Positions 53,915 through 63,571 are shown, counted from the stretch's first letter. The stretch is 64,000 nucleotides of DNA from Empedobacter sedimenti (GCF_030005555.1 NZ_JASCQG010000011.1:1-64000), one strand, 5' to 3'. The notes: generated by a model from the letters alone, not told the origin. Numbers and translations: made by a program.

Positions 53915-55741
53915 ATGTCTAAAGAAACAAAACAAGAGGAGGTACAAGAAGTTGTATTAAACACTCCAGTATTAGATGCGTCTGCTAATGCAAACGTAGC
54001 GCCAGAATCATTTGATTGGGAATCTTTCGAATCAGGATTAAACGAAGAAGATCGTAAAGAAAAAGCTGAATTAGAGCAAATGTACGATACAACTTTAGAA
54101 GACTTACATGAGAATGAAGTATTCAAAGGACAAGTTGTACGTATTACAGATAAAGAAGCTATCGTTGACATCAACTTCAAATCAGAAGGTGTTATTTCAT
54201 TAAACGAATTCCGTTACAACTCAGACTTGAAAGTTGGGGATATCGTTGAAGTAATGGTTGATCAACGTGAAGATAAAAATGGTCAATTAATTTTATCTCA
54301 CAAAAAAGCTCGTACATTAAATGCATGGGATGCTGTTAACAAAGCACACGATTCTCAAGAAATCGTTAACGGTTACATCAAAGCTCGTACTAAAGGTGGT
54401 ATGATCGTTGACGTATTTGGAATTGAAGCTTTCTTACCAGGTTCTCAAATCGATGTTAAACCAATCCGTGATTACGAACAATTCGTAGGAAAAACTATGG
54501 AGTTCAAAGTTGTTAAAATCAACCCAGAATTCAAAAACGTAGTAGTTTCTCACAAAGCGTTAATCGAGGCAGATATCGAAGTTCAGAAAAAAGAAATCGT
54601 TGCTCAATTAGAGAAAGGACAAGTATTAGAAGGTGAAGTTAAAAACATCACATCTTATGGTGTATTCGTAGACTTAGGAGGTGTTGACGGTTTAATCCAC
54701 ATTACTGACTTATCTTGGTCTCGTATCAACCACCCATCTGAAATCTTAGAAGATGGACAAAAAATCAACGTTGTAATCTTAGATTTCGATGAAGATAAAT
54801 CTCGTATCCAATTAGGTATTAAACAATTAGAAGCTCATCCATGGGATGCTTTAGATGCTGATATCAAAGTTGGTGATAAAGTTAAAGGAAAAGTAGTTGT
54901 TTTAGCTGACTACGGTGCATTCGTTGAGGTTGCTCCAGGTGTAGAAGGTTTAATCCACGTTTCTGAAATGTCATGGTCTACTCACTTACGTTCTGCTCAA
55001 GATTTCGTGAAAGTAGGTGATGAGGTTGAAGCAGTAGTTTTAACTTTAGATAGAGAAGAAAGAAAAATGTCTTTAGGTATCAAACAATTAACTCCAGATC
55101 CTTGGACAGATATTACAACTAAATACCCAGTAGGTTCTACTCACAAAGGTAAAGTTCGTAACTTCACTAACTTCGGTGTATTCGTAGAATTAGAAGAAGG
55201 TGTTGACGGATTAATCTACATCTCTGACTTATCTTGGACTAAGAAAATCAAACACCCATCAGAATTCTGTGCAGTTGATGATATCTTAGACGTAGTAGTT
55301 TTAGAATTAGACGTAGAAGCTCGTCGTTTGTCATTAGGTCACAAACAATTAACTGAAAATCCTTGGGATAAATACGAAGATAAATACGCTGTAGGAACTG
55401 TTCATACAGGTGTAGCTGTTGACGTATTTGATAAAGGTGCTACAGTACAATTCGAAGATGCTGACGTTGAAGCTTTCGCTCCAGCTCGTACATTAGAGAA
55501 AGAAGACGGATCTCGTATCAAAAAAGGTGAAGAAACATCTTTCAAAGTAATCGAATTCAACAAAGAATTCCGTCGTGTAGTAGTTTCTCATACAGCAACT
55601 TTCCGTGAGGAAGAAGTTAAAGCTGAGAAATCATCTAATAATAACAACAACAATTCATCTAACACAATCGAAACTTCTACTTTAGGAGATATCGATTCAT
55701 TAGCAGAATTGAAAAAGAAAATGGAAGAAGGAGGAAACTAA
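53915..55741 (+). CDS. rpsA: 30S ribosomal protein S1
   Basis: mRNA-binding ribosomal protein of 608 residues. An acidic N-terminal extension (about 1-60) is followed by six S1 (OB-fold) repeats. The clearest are VLEGEVKNITSYGVFVDLGG (about residue 238), KGKVVVLADYGAFVEVAPGV (about 325) and KGKVRNFTNFGVFVELEEGV (about 410), each with the GVDGLIHITDLSW-type ending. A low-complexity tail with an Asn run (about 578-587) ends the protein. S1 helps initiation on mRNAs without Shine-Dalgarno sequences, which are the rule in this genome. Strong codon bias suggests high expression. Confidence 0.96.
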   Translation: MSKETKQEEVQEVVLNTPVLDASANANVAPESFDWESFESGLNEEDRKEKAELEQMYDTTLEDLHENEVFKGQVVRITDKEAIVDINFKSEGVISLNEFRYNSDLKVGDIVEVMVDQREDKNGQLILSHKKARTLNAWDAVNKAHDSQEIVNGYIKARTKGGMIVDVFGIEAFLPGSQIDVKPIRDYEQFVGKTMEFKVVKINPEFKNVVVSHKALIEADIEVQKKEIVAQLEKGQVLEGEVKNITSYGVFVDLGGVDGLIHITDLSWSRINHPSEILEDGQKINVVILDFDEDKSRIQLGIKQLEAHPWDALDADIKVGDKVKGKVVVLADYGAFVEVAPGVEGLIHVSEMSWSTHLRSAQDFVKVGDEVEAVVLTLDREERKMSLGIKQLTPDPWTDITTKYPVGSTHKGKVRNFTNFGVFVELEEGVDGLIYISDLSWTKKIKHPSEFCAVDDILDVVVLELDVEARRLSLGHKQLTENPWDKYEDKYAVGTVHTGVAVDVFDKGATVQFEDADVEAFAPARTLEKEDGSRIKKGEETSFKVIEFNKEFRRVVVSHTATFREEEVKAEKSSNNNNNNSSNTIETSTLGDIDSLAELKKKMEEGGN

Positions 55742-55770
55742 TTCTCTGACCAAAGTTTTTTAAATAACAT

Positions 55771-55800
55771 AAGCTGTCCATTTTATGGACAGCTTTTTTT
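55771..55800 (+). terminator. Terminator of rpsA
   Basis: AAGCTGTCCAT / ATGGACAGCTTTTTTT with a 3-nt loop. Confidence 0.87.
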
Positions 55801-55915
55801 ATTATCTGAGTTTATTATCTCGGTTTAAATACTGAATATAATTTATGGTTTAAAATCATATCAAGAATAACGTACATTTTTTGATATATTTAGTGAATAT
55901 TATTCAAAATAGTCT

Positions 55916-55923
55916 TAATTTTG
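55916..55923 (+). promoter_or_regulatory. Promoter -7 element of the Lrp-EamA operon
   Basis: TAATTTTG ends 8 nt before the ATG at 55932, so the leader is only a few nucleotides or absent. Confidence 0.5.
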
Positions 55924-55931
55924 CAGTCGAA

Positions 55932-56408
55932 ATGGAAAAGTTAGAATTTAATTTAGATGCTACTGATTTGAAAATCATGCGATTAATGCAAGAAAATGCA
56001 CGCATTAATAATGCAGATATCGCAAGAGAATTAGGTATGGCACCCTCTGGAATTTTAGAACGTGTAAAAAAGCTTGAAAATAAGCAAGTTATTTTGGCTT
56101 ATCACGCAAAAATTAATCCTGTGGCAGTGGGACAGAAATTGCTTTCGTATATGTTTATTAAAACAGTTGATATTATTGGTGATGAAACTGTGGGTAAGCA
56201 ATTGGCTGAAATTCCTGAAGTATTAGAAGTACACGATATTGCTGGAGATGATGGTTATTTGATCAAAGTAAGAACTTCGGACAACGAAGGATTAGTTGAA
56301 TTAATGCGTAAACATTTGAGCAAAATAGGTGGAATTACTTCTACACGTACAACAATTGTTTTACAAACAATAAAAGAAGAACAAAATATCGTTATACCAA
56401 CGAATTAA
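55932..56408 (+). CDS. Lrp/AsnC family transcriptional regulator
   Basis: Regulator of 158 residues. The N-terminal winged helix-turn-helix (about 8-60) contains LDATDLKIMRLMQENARINNADIARELGMAPSGI. The C-terminal RAM domain (about 70-150) has the ligand-binding pattern VLEVHDIAGDDGYLIKVRTSD. The ATG at 55932 is preferred to a TTG 17 codons earlier, which lies upstream of the promoter core. The EamA transporter gene follows after 12 nt. In many bacteria an Lrp regulator next to such an exporter controls amino acid efflux, and the same is inferred here. Confidence 0.9.
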   Translation: MEKLEFNLDATDLKIMRLMQENARINNADIARELGMAPSGILERVKKLENKQVILAYHAKINPVAVGQKLLSYMFIKTVDIIGDETVGKQLAEIPEVLEVHDIAGDDGYLIKVRTSDNEGLVELMRKHLSKIGGITSTRTTIVLQTIKEEQNIVIPTN

Positions 56409-56420
56409 AATAGAGATTGA

Positions 56421-57428
56421 ATGAAAGGGAATCAACCAAGTAAGTGGCTAATTATAGCAGCCTATTTTGTGGTTTATGTCGTTTGGGGATCAACTTATTT
56501 TTTTATAGATAAGGCTTTACATGGGTTTAGTCCATTTATTTTAGGGTCGTTCCGTTTTATAGGAGCGAGTACTTTGCTGATGGGATACTGTAAATTGAAA
56601 GGTTATAAGTTGTGGGATAAACAAATAGTAAAGCAATGTATGTTTACAGGTTTTATGTTGTTGTTTATTGATATGGCTGGTATTATTTGGTCCGAACAAT
56701 TTTTACCAAGTGGAATTGTTGCTATTATGGCAGCGTCTGCAGCAATTTGGTTTATTGTATTAGACAAACCGAAATGGAAGCAAAACTTTTCAAGTATTCC
56801 GACAATTTTAGGAGTTTTGATGGGATTTCTAGGTGTATTGATGTTGTTCTATGAACAAACTACTACAGTGCACGCAGATGCTGATCAACAGCTTTTAAAT
56901 ATGATTGGTTTAATTGTTCTAATCTTTTGTTCTATTGCCTGGACGTTAGGTTCTCTTTATTCAAAATATGTAACAGATAAACAGAAAAAAGATATTACTA
57001 AACCAAAAGAAGATTTGAATATTATGGTTAAAACTGCTTGGCAAATGATTACTGCCGGAGTTTTATTCAATACTGTTGCTATTTTTAATGGGGAATATGC
57101 AAACTTCAATATAGATAATGTAGCAACGGAAGATTGGTTATCTATGGCTTATTTAACGACTTTCGGATCTATTCTTGCTTTCGGATCATATGTTTGGTTA
57201 TTACAACATCGACCAGCGGTAGAGGTTTCTACCTATGCATATGTAAACCCGATTGTAGCAGTTGCGTTAAGTTACTTTTTTACTGACGATGTTGTAACTC
57301 ATTTACAAATTTATGGGTTGATTGTTATTTTATTTAGTGTTGTATTGATGAATTGGAATCTTTACAAAAACACAAAACTTGTTCAGAAATTTTTGCATTT
57401 TGTTTCTCGTAAACATTATGCGCATTAA
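56421..57428 (+). CDS. EamA/DMT family transporter
   Basis: Inner-membrane transporter of 335 residues with ten predicted helices in two EamA repeats (about 10-145 and 165-320). Typical segments are VVYVVWGSTYFFIDKALHGFSP at the start and LQHRPAVEVSTYAYVNPIVAVALSYFFTDD near the end. A charged loop (TDKQKKDITKPKEDLN) separates the halves and is longer than usual. Likely an exporter of amino acids or related metabolites, based on the Lrp gene upstream. Confidence 0.88.
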   Translation: MKGNQPSKWLIIAAYFVVYVVWGSTYFFIDKALHGFSPFILGSFRFIGASTLLMGYCKLKGYKLWDKQIVKQCMFTGFMLLFIDMAGIIWSEQFLPSGIVAIMAASAAIWFIVLDKPKWKQNFSSIPTILGVLMGFLGVLMLFYEQTTTVHADADQQLLNMIGLIVLIFCSIAWTLGSLYSKYVTDKQKKDITKPKEDLNIMVKTAWQMITAGVLFNTVAIFNGEYANFNIDNVATEDWLSMAYLTTFGSILAFGSYVWLLQHRPAVEVSTYAYVNPIVAVALSYFFTDDVVTHLQIYGLIVILFSVVLMNWNLYKNTKLVQKFLHFVSRKHYAH

Positions 57429-57450
57429 ATATTATGTGATTATTAATAAG

Positions 57451-57481
57451 AAAGCTTCTCGGTTACCGAGAAGCTTTTTTT
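57451..57481 (+). terminator. Terminator of Lrp-EamA operon
   Basis: AAAGCTTCTCGG / CCGAGAAGCTTTTTTT with a 3-nt loop. Confidence 0.87.
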
Positions 57482-57505
57482 GTGTTTAAAGTTTTTATCA
57501 ATATC

Positions 57506-57537
57506 AAAAAAAAGCAGCTCTTTTAAGAACTGCTTTT
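57506..57537 (-). terminator. Terminator of the ftsK-ribBA operon
   Basis: Minus strand AAAAGCAGTTCTT / AAGAGCTGCTTTTTTTT, one mismatch, 22 nt after the ribBA stop. Confidence 0.75.
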
Positions 57538-57558
57538 GTATATCGGATAAATTATCTT

Positions 57559-58683
57559 TTACAATTTAGTGCATTTTACAATTTCTAAACCATATTGCGT
57601 TGTATGTGGTTCTTCTAAAGTACGTGTAATTAAATTCATTTTTTGAATACCTAAATCTTTGATGATTTGTGAACCAATTCCGTGATCTTTTTCATCAGCT
57701 GGTAAAACACCTGATTTAGACTTTCCTTCAGAAAAACTTTTGAAAATCTCTAATTTTTGTTCAACCAACTCAGAGTTTTGAATGTTATTAATAAAAATTA
57801 CAACACCTTTTTCTTCTTCGTTGATGATATTCATTGTTTTTTCTAACAATGGCGTTTCTCCATTCTGTAAAGCGCTAAATAAATCGTAATAACTATTTGT
57901 AGACTTTACACGAACCGGAACTACATCATCTTTTGTCCATTTTCCTTTTTTCAAGGCAAAGTGAACTTGATTATTTGTTGTTTGTTGATAAGCAATTAAT
58001 TCGTATTCTCCGAATCTTGTTTTTGCTGGAAATTGCTCAATACGTTTTACCAACGATTCATTCTCTAATCTGTATGCAATTAAATCTTCAATCGAAATAA
58101 TTTTTAGATCAAATTTCTTTGCAATCTCTAATAATTCTGGCAAACGAGCCATTTCTCCATCTTCTTTCAAGATTTCGACAATACATCCAGCAGGATAATG
58201 TCCTGCCATACGCGCTAAATCAACAGCTGCTTCTGTATGTCCCATACGAACTAAAACACCACCATCTTTCGCAATTAAAGGGAAAATATGTCCTGGCTTT
58301 CCTAAATCGTCTGGATTAGTATTTTCATCAATTAAAGCCTGAATAGTTTTAGAACGATCCGAAGCCGAAATTCCTGTTGTACATCCGTGTCCTTGTAAAT
58401 CGACAGAAACCGTAAAATTAGTTTCGTAAATCGCTGTATTGTGTCCAACCATAAGGTCTAAACCTAATGCTTTACATCTTTGTTGTGTAAGAGGTGTACA
58501 AACCAATCCGCGTCCATGTGTAACCATAAAATTGATTACTTCTGGTGTTGCAAATTCGGCAATACATAGGAAATCTCCTTCATTTTCACGATCTTCATCG
58601 TCAACAACAATGATAACTTTTCCTTGTTTTAAGTCGATTAAAGCTTCCTCTATTGTGTTTAATTGAGATGATCTTTTTTCCAT
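57559..58683 (-). CDS. ribBA: 3,4-dihydroxy-2-butanone 4-phosphate synthase fused to a degenerate GTP cyclohydrolase II domain
   Basis: Riboflavin-synthesis protein of 374 residues. The RibB half (about 1-205) is complete: VIVVDDEDRENEGDFLCIAE, TQQRCKALGLDLMVG, FTVSVD, GHIFPLIAKDGGVLVRMGHTEAAVDL. It makes the four-carbon precursor from ribulose-5-phosphate. The RibA-like half (about 215-374) keeps the fold pattern but lacks the three zinc cysteines (VRVKSTNSYYDLFSAL replaces the usual VRVHSEC...G) and the catalytic RGxEGRG loop. GTP cyclohydrolase II activity is therefore unlikely from this protein. Last gene of the ftsK-lolA-lptF/G operon, 8 nt after the permease gene. Confidence 0.9.
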   Translation of the reverse strand: MEKRSSQLNTIEEALIDLKQGKVIIVVDDEDRENEGDFLCIAEFATPEVINFMVTHGRGLVCTPLTQQRCKALGLDLMVGHNTAIYETNFTVSVDLQGHGCTTGISASDRSKTIQALIDENTNPDDLGKPGHIFPLIAKDGGVLVRMGHTEAAVDLARMAGHYPAGCIVEILKEDGEMARLPELLEIAKKFDLKIISIEDLIAYRLENESLVKRIEQFPAKTRFGEYELIAYQQTTNNQVHFALKKGKWTKDDVVPVRVKSTNSYYDLFSALQNGETPLLEKTMNIINEEEKGVVIFINNIQNSELVEQKLEIFKSFSEGKSKSGVLPADEKDHGIGSQIIKDLGIQKMNLITRTLEEPHTTQYGLEIVKCTKL

Positions 58684-58691
58684 TTTAACTA

Positions 58692-60152
58692 TTATTGATA
58701 ACGGGAATGCTCCTCGTTTTTGTTTGTTTTTTTATACTTGCTAAAGAATTTAACGATTGGATCTACATACATACTAACGTCAAATAATTCTGAATCCTGA
58801 TTGGCTTTGTAACAGAAAAGTAAAGAGAATGGTAGAGCTATTAAATTAGCAATCCAAGCAGCTAATGTTGGATCTAAATTTCCGTTTTTTGCCATATTTT
58901 CTGCTGAGAAATTGATGATGAAATAGATCACGAAAATAATGATCGAAATAATCACCGGCATCCCTATTCCTCCTTTTTTTACAATTGCTCCAAGTGGTGC
59001 GCCAATTAAAAAGAAAATGATACATGTAACTGCGTACGAAAAATTACGATGATAATGTATGTTTACTTTTGAATATAATTTTTCTCTACCAGTAATTTCT
59101 TGTTCGGTAAAGATTTGATTTTCTTTATCGCGGTCAACCATTTGGATTGCCTGAGTTAGAATTCGATCTTTCTCTTGAGTTGAATATTTACTAAGATTAA
59201 ACACAGATTTCGTCTTAACAGAATCAACTTCTTTTATTTTGTTCTTGTAATAATAACTTTGCGTAAATGTATTATTCTGTAATTCTTTATAATATTTTTT
59301 GTAATCAATATTCAAAGAATCGATTAATTTTTTTAACCCATTACCATCAAGGTATTTGTAGGAGTTTCCAGGGTCTTCATCTTTCCCAGAGTTTAAGATA
59401 TCAGTGATATCAATATAGTAATTTAAAGTGTCAAACTTTGTGTATTGATTTTCTTGGCGTTGTCGGTCATCAAAGTTTTTATCTTTAATATTATCAGTAT
59501 AAGCTACTCCATTGTAAAGTTCCATTTTAAGGAATCTATTATCCTTTTTATCTGGTGCTAAATGCCCTTTTTTTGCAACGATTGTCATGGTGTTTTCTCC
59601 ATAAGCTGCATTTTGGTGAACAAAGACATTCTCTAATTTTTCTGAATTTTCTCCAGAAACCTTATTGATTTTCATTTGTATACCAGGAATAGATTCGATA
59701 AAAATTCCTTCCTTAATATTCATAGCAGGTTTTGTTTGCAGAATATTGTAAAGCATTGTTCGTGCTTTTTCTTGTGAGTAAGGCATTATTTTATCTCCAA
59801 AAAAATACAAACCGACTGACATCAGCATAATCAAACCAAATAAAGGGGCAAGAATTCGAGTTAACGAAATTCCTGAAGCTTTCATGGCGGCTAATTCATA
59901 GCGTTCGCCAAAACCACCCATTGCCATAATTGATCCTAATAAGATAGTCAATGGAAGTACAAGTTGCACAACGTTGATACCTAGATAGAAAAGTAATTCT
60001 ACGATGGTATACCATTCCAATCCTTTACCAACAAACTTTTCCATTTGCTGCCATGCGAACTGAACGATAAAGATGAAAAATAGAACACTAAAAATGAAAA
60101 TAAATGGACCCAAAAAGGTCTTAATTACATACCAGTCAAGCTTCTTTAACAT
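58692..60152 (-). CDS. LptF/LptG family permease
   Basis: Inner-membrane permease of 486 residues of the lipopolysaccharide export ABC complex. Three N-terminal helices include TFLGPFIFIFSVLFFIFIVQFAW and LVLPLTILLGSIMAMGGFGERYELAAMKASGIS, the latter being the family motif that contacts the ATPase. A periplasmic beta-jellyroll (about 115-390) and three C-terminal helices (from about 395, ending SLLFCYKANQ) complete it. It starts 3 nt after the lolA-like gene. The partner LptB/LptC genes are not in this window. Confidence 0.9.
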   Translation of the reverse strand: MLKKLDWYVIKTFLGPFIFIFSVLFFIFIVQFAWQQMEKFVGKGLEWYTIVELLFYLGINVVQLVLPLTILLGSIMAMGGFGERYELAAMKASGISLTRILAPLFGLIMLMSVGLYFFGDKIMPYSQEKARTMLYNILQTKPAMNIKEGIFIESIPGIQMKINKVSGENSEKLENVFVHQNAAYGENTMTIVAKKGHLAPDKKDNRFLKMELYNGVAYTDNIKDKNFDDRQRQENQYTKFDTLNYYIDITDILNSGKDEDPGNSYKYLDGNGLKKLIDSLNIDYKKYYKELQNNTFTQSYYYKNKIKEVDSVKTKSVFNLSKYSTQEKDRILTQAIQMVDRDKENQIFTEQEITGREKLYSKVNIHYHRNFSYAVTCIIFFLIGAPLGAIVKKGGIGMPVIISIIIFVIYFIINFSAENMAKNGNLDPTLAAWIANLIALPFSLLFCYKANQDSELFDVSMYVDPIVKFFSKYKKTNKNEEHSRYQ

Positions 60153-60155
60153 TGA

Positions 60156-60785
60156 TTATAATTGAGTAATGATATAGCCTTGCGACTTATATTTCTTTTG
60201 GTCAAAGTTAAAGTAACTTTTGTGAATAAGTAAATTTTGAACGTAATCTTTTACAACGATAGATGTTGTTTCTCCATTTTTACCAATTTCCTTGTAATCA
60301 TAAATTTGATTATTAGAAGTATTAACACCTAAAGTACAAGATTTCATAGACGAAGTTCCTGTAGGTGTTAATTTGATATATTGAATTGTTTTTCCTCCAA
60401 CTGTTTTTTTGTCTGTTAAAGCATAGCTAAAACCAGTACGATATGTATTTAATACTTTTGTCGGTGTTAAAAAGTCGTCTGTATTAGATGCGTCAGAAAT
60501 AGTAACTTCTTTATCATCTTTGGCAACTGTATATAATTTTGTTCCGGTAAAAATTTGATTGATATCACCAACATTCAAATTGAATTTTTTACCGAGAGAA
60601 TAAACTTCTCCTGTACGATTAACAGTTTTTCCGTTAACTGTTGAGTTAAAATCAAACTTGATGTAATATGAACTTGCTCCTGTGTATTTAGCATAAACCT
60701 TGTCTAAAATTTGTTTTGCTGATTGAGCATTTAAAGTTCCAACCCCTAATAATAAGAGTATGAAAGAATACATTAACTTTTTCAT
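60156..60785 (-). CDS. lolA: LolA-like outer-membrane lipoprotein carrier protein
   Basis: Periplasmic protein of 209 residues. Signal peptide LMYSFILLLLGVGTLNAQ; the mature part begins SAKQILDKVYAKYTGASSYYIKFDF, the typical LolA opening. The curved sheet shows in YSLGKKFNLNVGDINQIFTGTKLYTVAKDDKEV and PTKVLNTYRTGFSYAL. It carries lipoproteins across the periplasm, or is a related hydrophobic carrier. It lies between ftsK (33 nt away) and the LptF/G permease gene. Confidence 0.87.
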   Translation of the reverse strand: MKKLMYSFILLLLGVGTLNAQSAKQILDKVYAKYTGASSYYIKFDFNSTVNGKTVNRTGEVYSLGKKFNLNVGDINQIFTGTKLYTVAKDDKEVTISDASNTDDFLTPTKVLNTYRTGFSYALTDKKTVGGKTIQYIKLTPTGTSSMKSCTLGVNTSNNQIYDYKEIGKNGETTSIVVKDYVQNLLIHKSYFNFDQKKYKSQGYIITQL

Positions 60786-60818
60786 ACAATTTAATTTTTT
60801 ATCTGTTTTTAATAAATT

Positions 60819-63392
60819 TTAGTTCAAATTATTCAACAACTGTTCCAAACTAACTTCATCTTGAATGAGAACTTGTCTGGCTTTGCTTCCTTCAAATTGA
60901 CCCACAACTCCAGCAGCTTCTAATTGATCGATTAATCGACCAGCACGATTGTAACCTAATTTTAGTTTACGTTGTAGTAATGAGGCAGAACCTTGTTGAG
61001 CAATAACAATTAAACGAGCAGCATCTTCAAATAAAGCATCACGATCAGATAAATCAATATCTAATGGAGATCCACCATCTTCACCAATATATTCAGGTAA
61101 AAGCATAGCGTCTGGATATCCTCGTTGTTCACCAATGAATTCTGTAATCTTATCCACTTCAGGTGTATCTACAAAAGCACATTGTAAACGCACTAATTCG
61201 TTTCCTGTTGTGTACAACATATCACCTTTTCCGATTAATTGATCAGCTCCTTGCGAATCTAAAATCGTTCTCGAATCGATTTTTGATGTTACACGGAAAG
61301 CGACACGACCAGGGAAATTGGCTTTAATTGTACCTGTAATTACATTTACGGATGGACGTTGTGTTGCAACAATTAAGTGAATACCAACGGCACGTGCTAA
61401 TTGTGCTAAACGAGCAATTGGTAACTCTACTTCTTTACCTGCTGTCATAATTAAATCTGCAAACTCATCTACAATTAATACAATATAAGGTAAGAATCTG
61501 TGTCCAGCTTCTGGATTTAATTTACGTTGTTTGAATTTCGCGTTATATTCTTTGATGTTTCGTACAAAAGCATTTTTTAATAATTCGTAACGATCATCCA
61601 TTTCAATACAAAGCGAATTTAACGTGTTAATCACTTTTGCGTTATCTGTAATAATAGCTTCTTCGGCATCTGGTAATTTTGCTAAATAATGACGCTCGAT
61701 TTTCGAATAAAGCGTTAGCTCTACTTTCTTAGGATCGACCATGACAAATTTTAACTCAGATGGATGTTTTTTATAAATTAACGAAGCAATAATAGCATTC
61801 AATCCAACAGATTTACCTTGTCCAGTAGCACCAGCCATCAATAAGTGAGGCATTTTTGCTAAATCAGCTACAAAGGTTTCGTTCGTAATTGTTTTCCCAA
61901 ATGCAATTGGTAATTCCATATCAGAATTTTGGAATTTTTGAGAAGCAATAACCGAATGCATCGAAACCATTGATGGATTACTATTCGGAACCTCAATACC
62001 TATTGTTCCTTTACCTGGAATTGGAGCAATAATACGAATTCCAAGAGCTGATAAACTTAACGCAATATCGTCTTCTAAGTTCTTGATTTTAGAAATACGA
62101 ACTCCAGCTTGTGGTACAATTTCGTATAATGTTACAGTTGGACCAATTGTTGCCGAAATTTCTGAAATACCAATTCCGTAGTTTCCTAAAGTTTCAATAA
62201 TTCTATTTTTGTTCGACTCTAATTCTTTTTGATCGATTAAAGTATTTCCGTTATCGTATTTTTTCAACAAGGAAATAGGAGGAAATTGATAATTAGGTAA
62301 ATCTAAACGTTGGTCATATTCTCCTTGTTCTTGTACTAATCTTGCAGATGTCGCTTCAAATTCTTCTTCTTCATCAATTGACTGAACTTTTAATTCTAAT
62401 CCATTCGATTCAGATTCTTTTTCAATACTTGGATTTGATACAATTTGAGCATCAACAATATTTTCTTCATATGTAGGTGCGAAATCAACATCTGTTGTTT
62501 CTTCCTCTTCTTCTAAATCTTCAACAACCAATTCTGTAATATTGAAAGGTGTTTCGTCAATCGTATCTTCTTCTTTCGGTTGATTAATTGTAAACTCTTG
62601 ATGAAGTGGTTGATTTGGAGAAATGTTTTGTTGTTGAATTGCTTCATCTTCATATTTTTGAACCAAATTCAATTCTTCCAACATATCTTTTTCTTGTTGT
62701 TCTTCCGCTTCTTTGTTGAATTTATTTATTTTTTCTTGCTCCTCTTTCTCTTTACGCTCTCTAAGTTCAAGTTGCTCTTTTTTGATGCGTTCTTGCTCTT
62801 TTTCTATACGTTCTATTTCTTTCTGCTTAGCACGTTCTTCCATTTTAGCTTGGATAGATTGATATGTCATTCGGAAATGAATCACACAATACATTAGCAA
62901 CGAAACAGCTAAAAGTAAAATAACACCCCATTTACCTATAAAACTATTCAAGAAATCATTTACCTCAAATCCCATTACTCCACAAAGCATATGTTGGTCT
63001 GGAAGTATACAGCCAAAAAAGATTGGCAACCAAATCATAAAAAATATACTTTGATATAAAGTTGTAAAAGGTTTAATTCTTTTCAAATTTGTAGCAACTT
63101 TTACACCTAATAGGATGAAAAATATTGGAATAAAAAAAGCTACAACACCAATTCCTTGTAGAATAAAGATTTCTCCAAGTAAAGCGCCAAACTTTCCGAA
63201 TATATTTTCAGCAGTTTCTCTTTTATCTAATAAATCTGAGATTTGACTTTGATCAATTATTCCGTTAAAAAAATAAGAAATAAATGAAGTAAACAATAAC
63301 AAGCCTAGAACCAAGAAAATGATTCCGATAATTGTTTTGATGATCTGCTTTTTAGGAGTTTTAGGAACTTCCTGAGTGTTTTTAATAGCCAT
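60819..63392 (-). CDS. ftsK: DNA translocase FtsK
   Basis: Division-linked DNA pump of 857 residues. Four N-terminal helices (about 20-190) anchor it at the septum. A long charged Glu/Lys/Gln linker (about 195-390) follows, shorter than in E. coli. The motor has Walker A GATGQGKSVGLNAIIA (about 520) and Walker B YIVLIVDEFADLIM. A winged-helix gamma domain (about 790-850, QQGSASLLQRKLKLGYNRAGRLIDQLE) reads KOPS-like DNA. I start at the ATG at 63392 (MAIKNTQEVPKTPKK); 30 codons of open frame upstream include the promoter core. First gene of the operon with lolA, lptF/G and ribBA. Confidence 0.95.
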   Translation of the reverse strand: MAIKNTQEVPKTPKKQIIKTIIGIIFLVLGLLLFTSFISYFFNGIIDQSQISDLLDKRETAENIFGKFGALLGEIFILQGIGVVAFFIPIFFILLGVKVATNLKRIKPFTTLYQSIFFMIWLPIFFGCILPDQHMLCGVMGFEVNDFLNSFIGKWGVILLLAVSLLMYCVIHFRMTYQSIQAKMEERAKQKEIERIEKEQERIKKEQLELRERKEKEEQEKINKFNKEAEEQQEKDMLEELNLVQKYEDEAIQQQNISPNQPLHQEFTINQPKEEDTIDETPFNITELVVEDLEEEEETTDVDFAPTYEENIVDAQIVSNPSIEKESESNGLELKVQSIDEEEEFEATSARLVQEQGEYDQRLDLPNYQFPPISLLKKYDNGNTLIDQKELESNKNRIIETLGNYGIGISEISATIGPTVTLYEIVPQAGVRISKIKNLEDDIALSLSALGIRIIAPIPGKGTIGIEVPNSNPSMVSMHSVIASQKFQNSDMELPIAFGKTITNETFVADLAKMPHLLMAGATGQGKSVGLNAIIASLIYKKHPSELKFVMVDPKKVELTLYSKIERHYLAKLPDAEEAIITDNAKVINTLNSLCIEMDDRYELLKNAFVRNIKEYNAKFKQRKLNPEAGHRFLPYIVLIVDEFADLIMTAGKEVELPIARLAQLARAVGIHLIVATQRPSVNVITGTIKANFPGRVAFRVTSKIDSRTILDSQGADQLIGKGDMLYTTGNELVRLQCAFVDTPEVDKITEFIGEQRGYPDAMLLPEYIGEDGGSPLDIDLSDRDALFEDAARLIVIAQQGSASLLQRKLKLGYNRAGRLIDQLEAAGVVGQFEGSKARQVLIQDEVSLEQLLNNLN

Positions 63393-63414
63393 TATAAAGG
63401 TTGAGTATATATCG

Positions 63415-63422
63415 CAAAAATA
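63415..63422 (-). promoter_or_regulatory. Promoter -7 element of the ftsK operon
   Basis: TATTTTTG on the minus strand, 22 nt upstream of the ATG at 63392. Confidence 0.5.
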
Positions 63423-63528
63423 ATAAATCTTTAAGGACGAATCTAACGAAAAAGTATTTAATTTTACTAAAATCGCAATCAATTTTAACTCAAATTACTA
63501 TCAATTTTGGTTAATTCTTGAAATAATT

Positions 63529-63559
63529 ACAAAAAAACGCTTTCAGTTGAAAGCGTTTT
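63529..63559 (-). terminator. Terminator of amidohydrolase gene
   Basis: Minus strand AAAACGCTTTC / GAAAGCGTTTTTTT with a 4-nt loop, 12 nt after the stop codon. Confidence 0.82.
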
Positions 63560-63571
63560 AAATAATTAATA

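Noticed and set aside
53854-54180. Minus-strand frame of 108 codons opposite the start of rpsA
   Set aside because: It lies almost wholly opposite coding sequence with strong codon bias and resembles no protein family.
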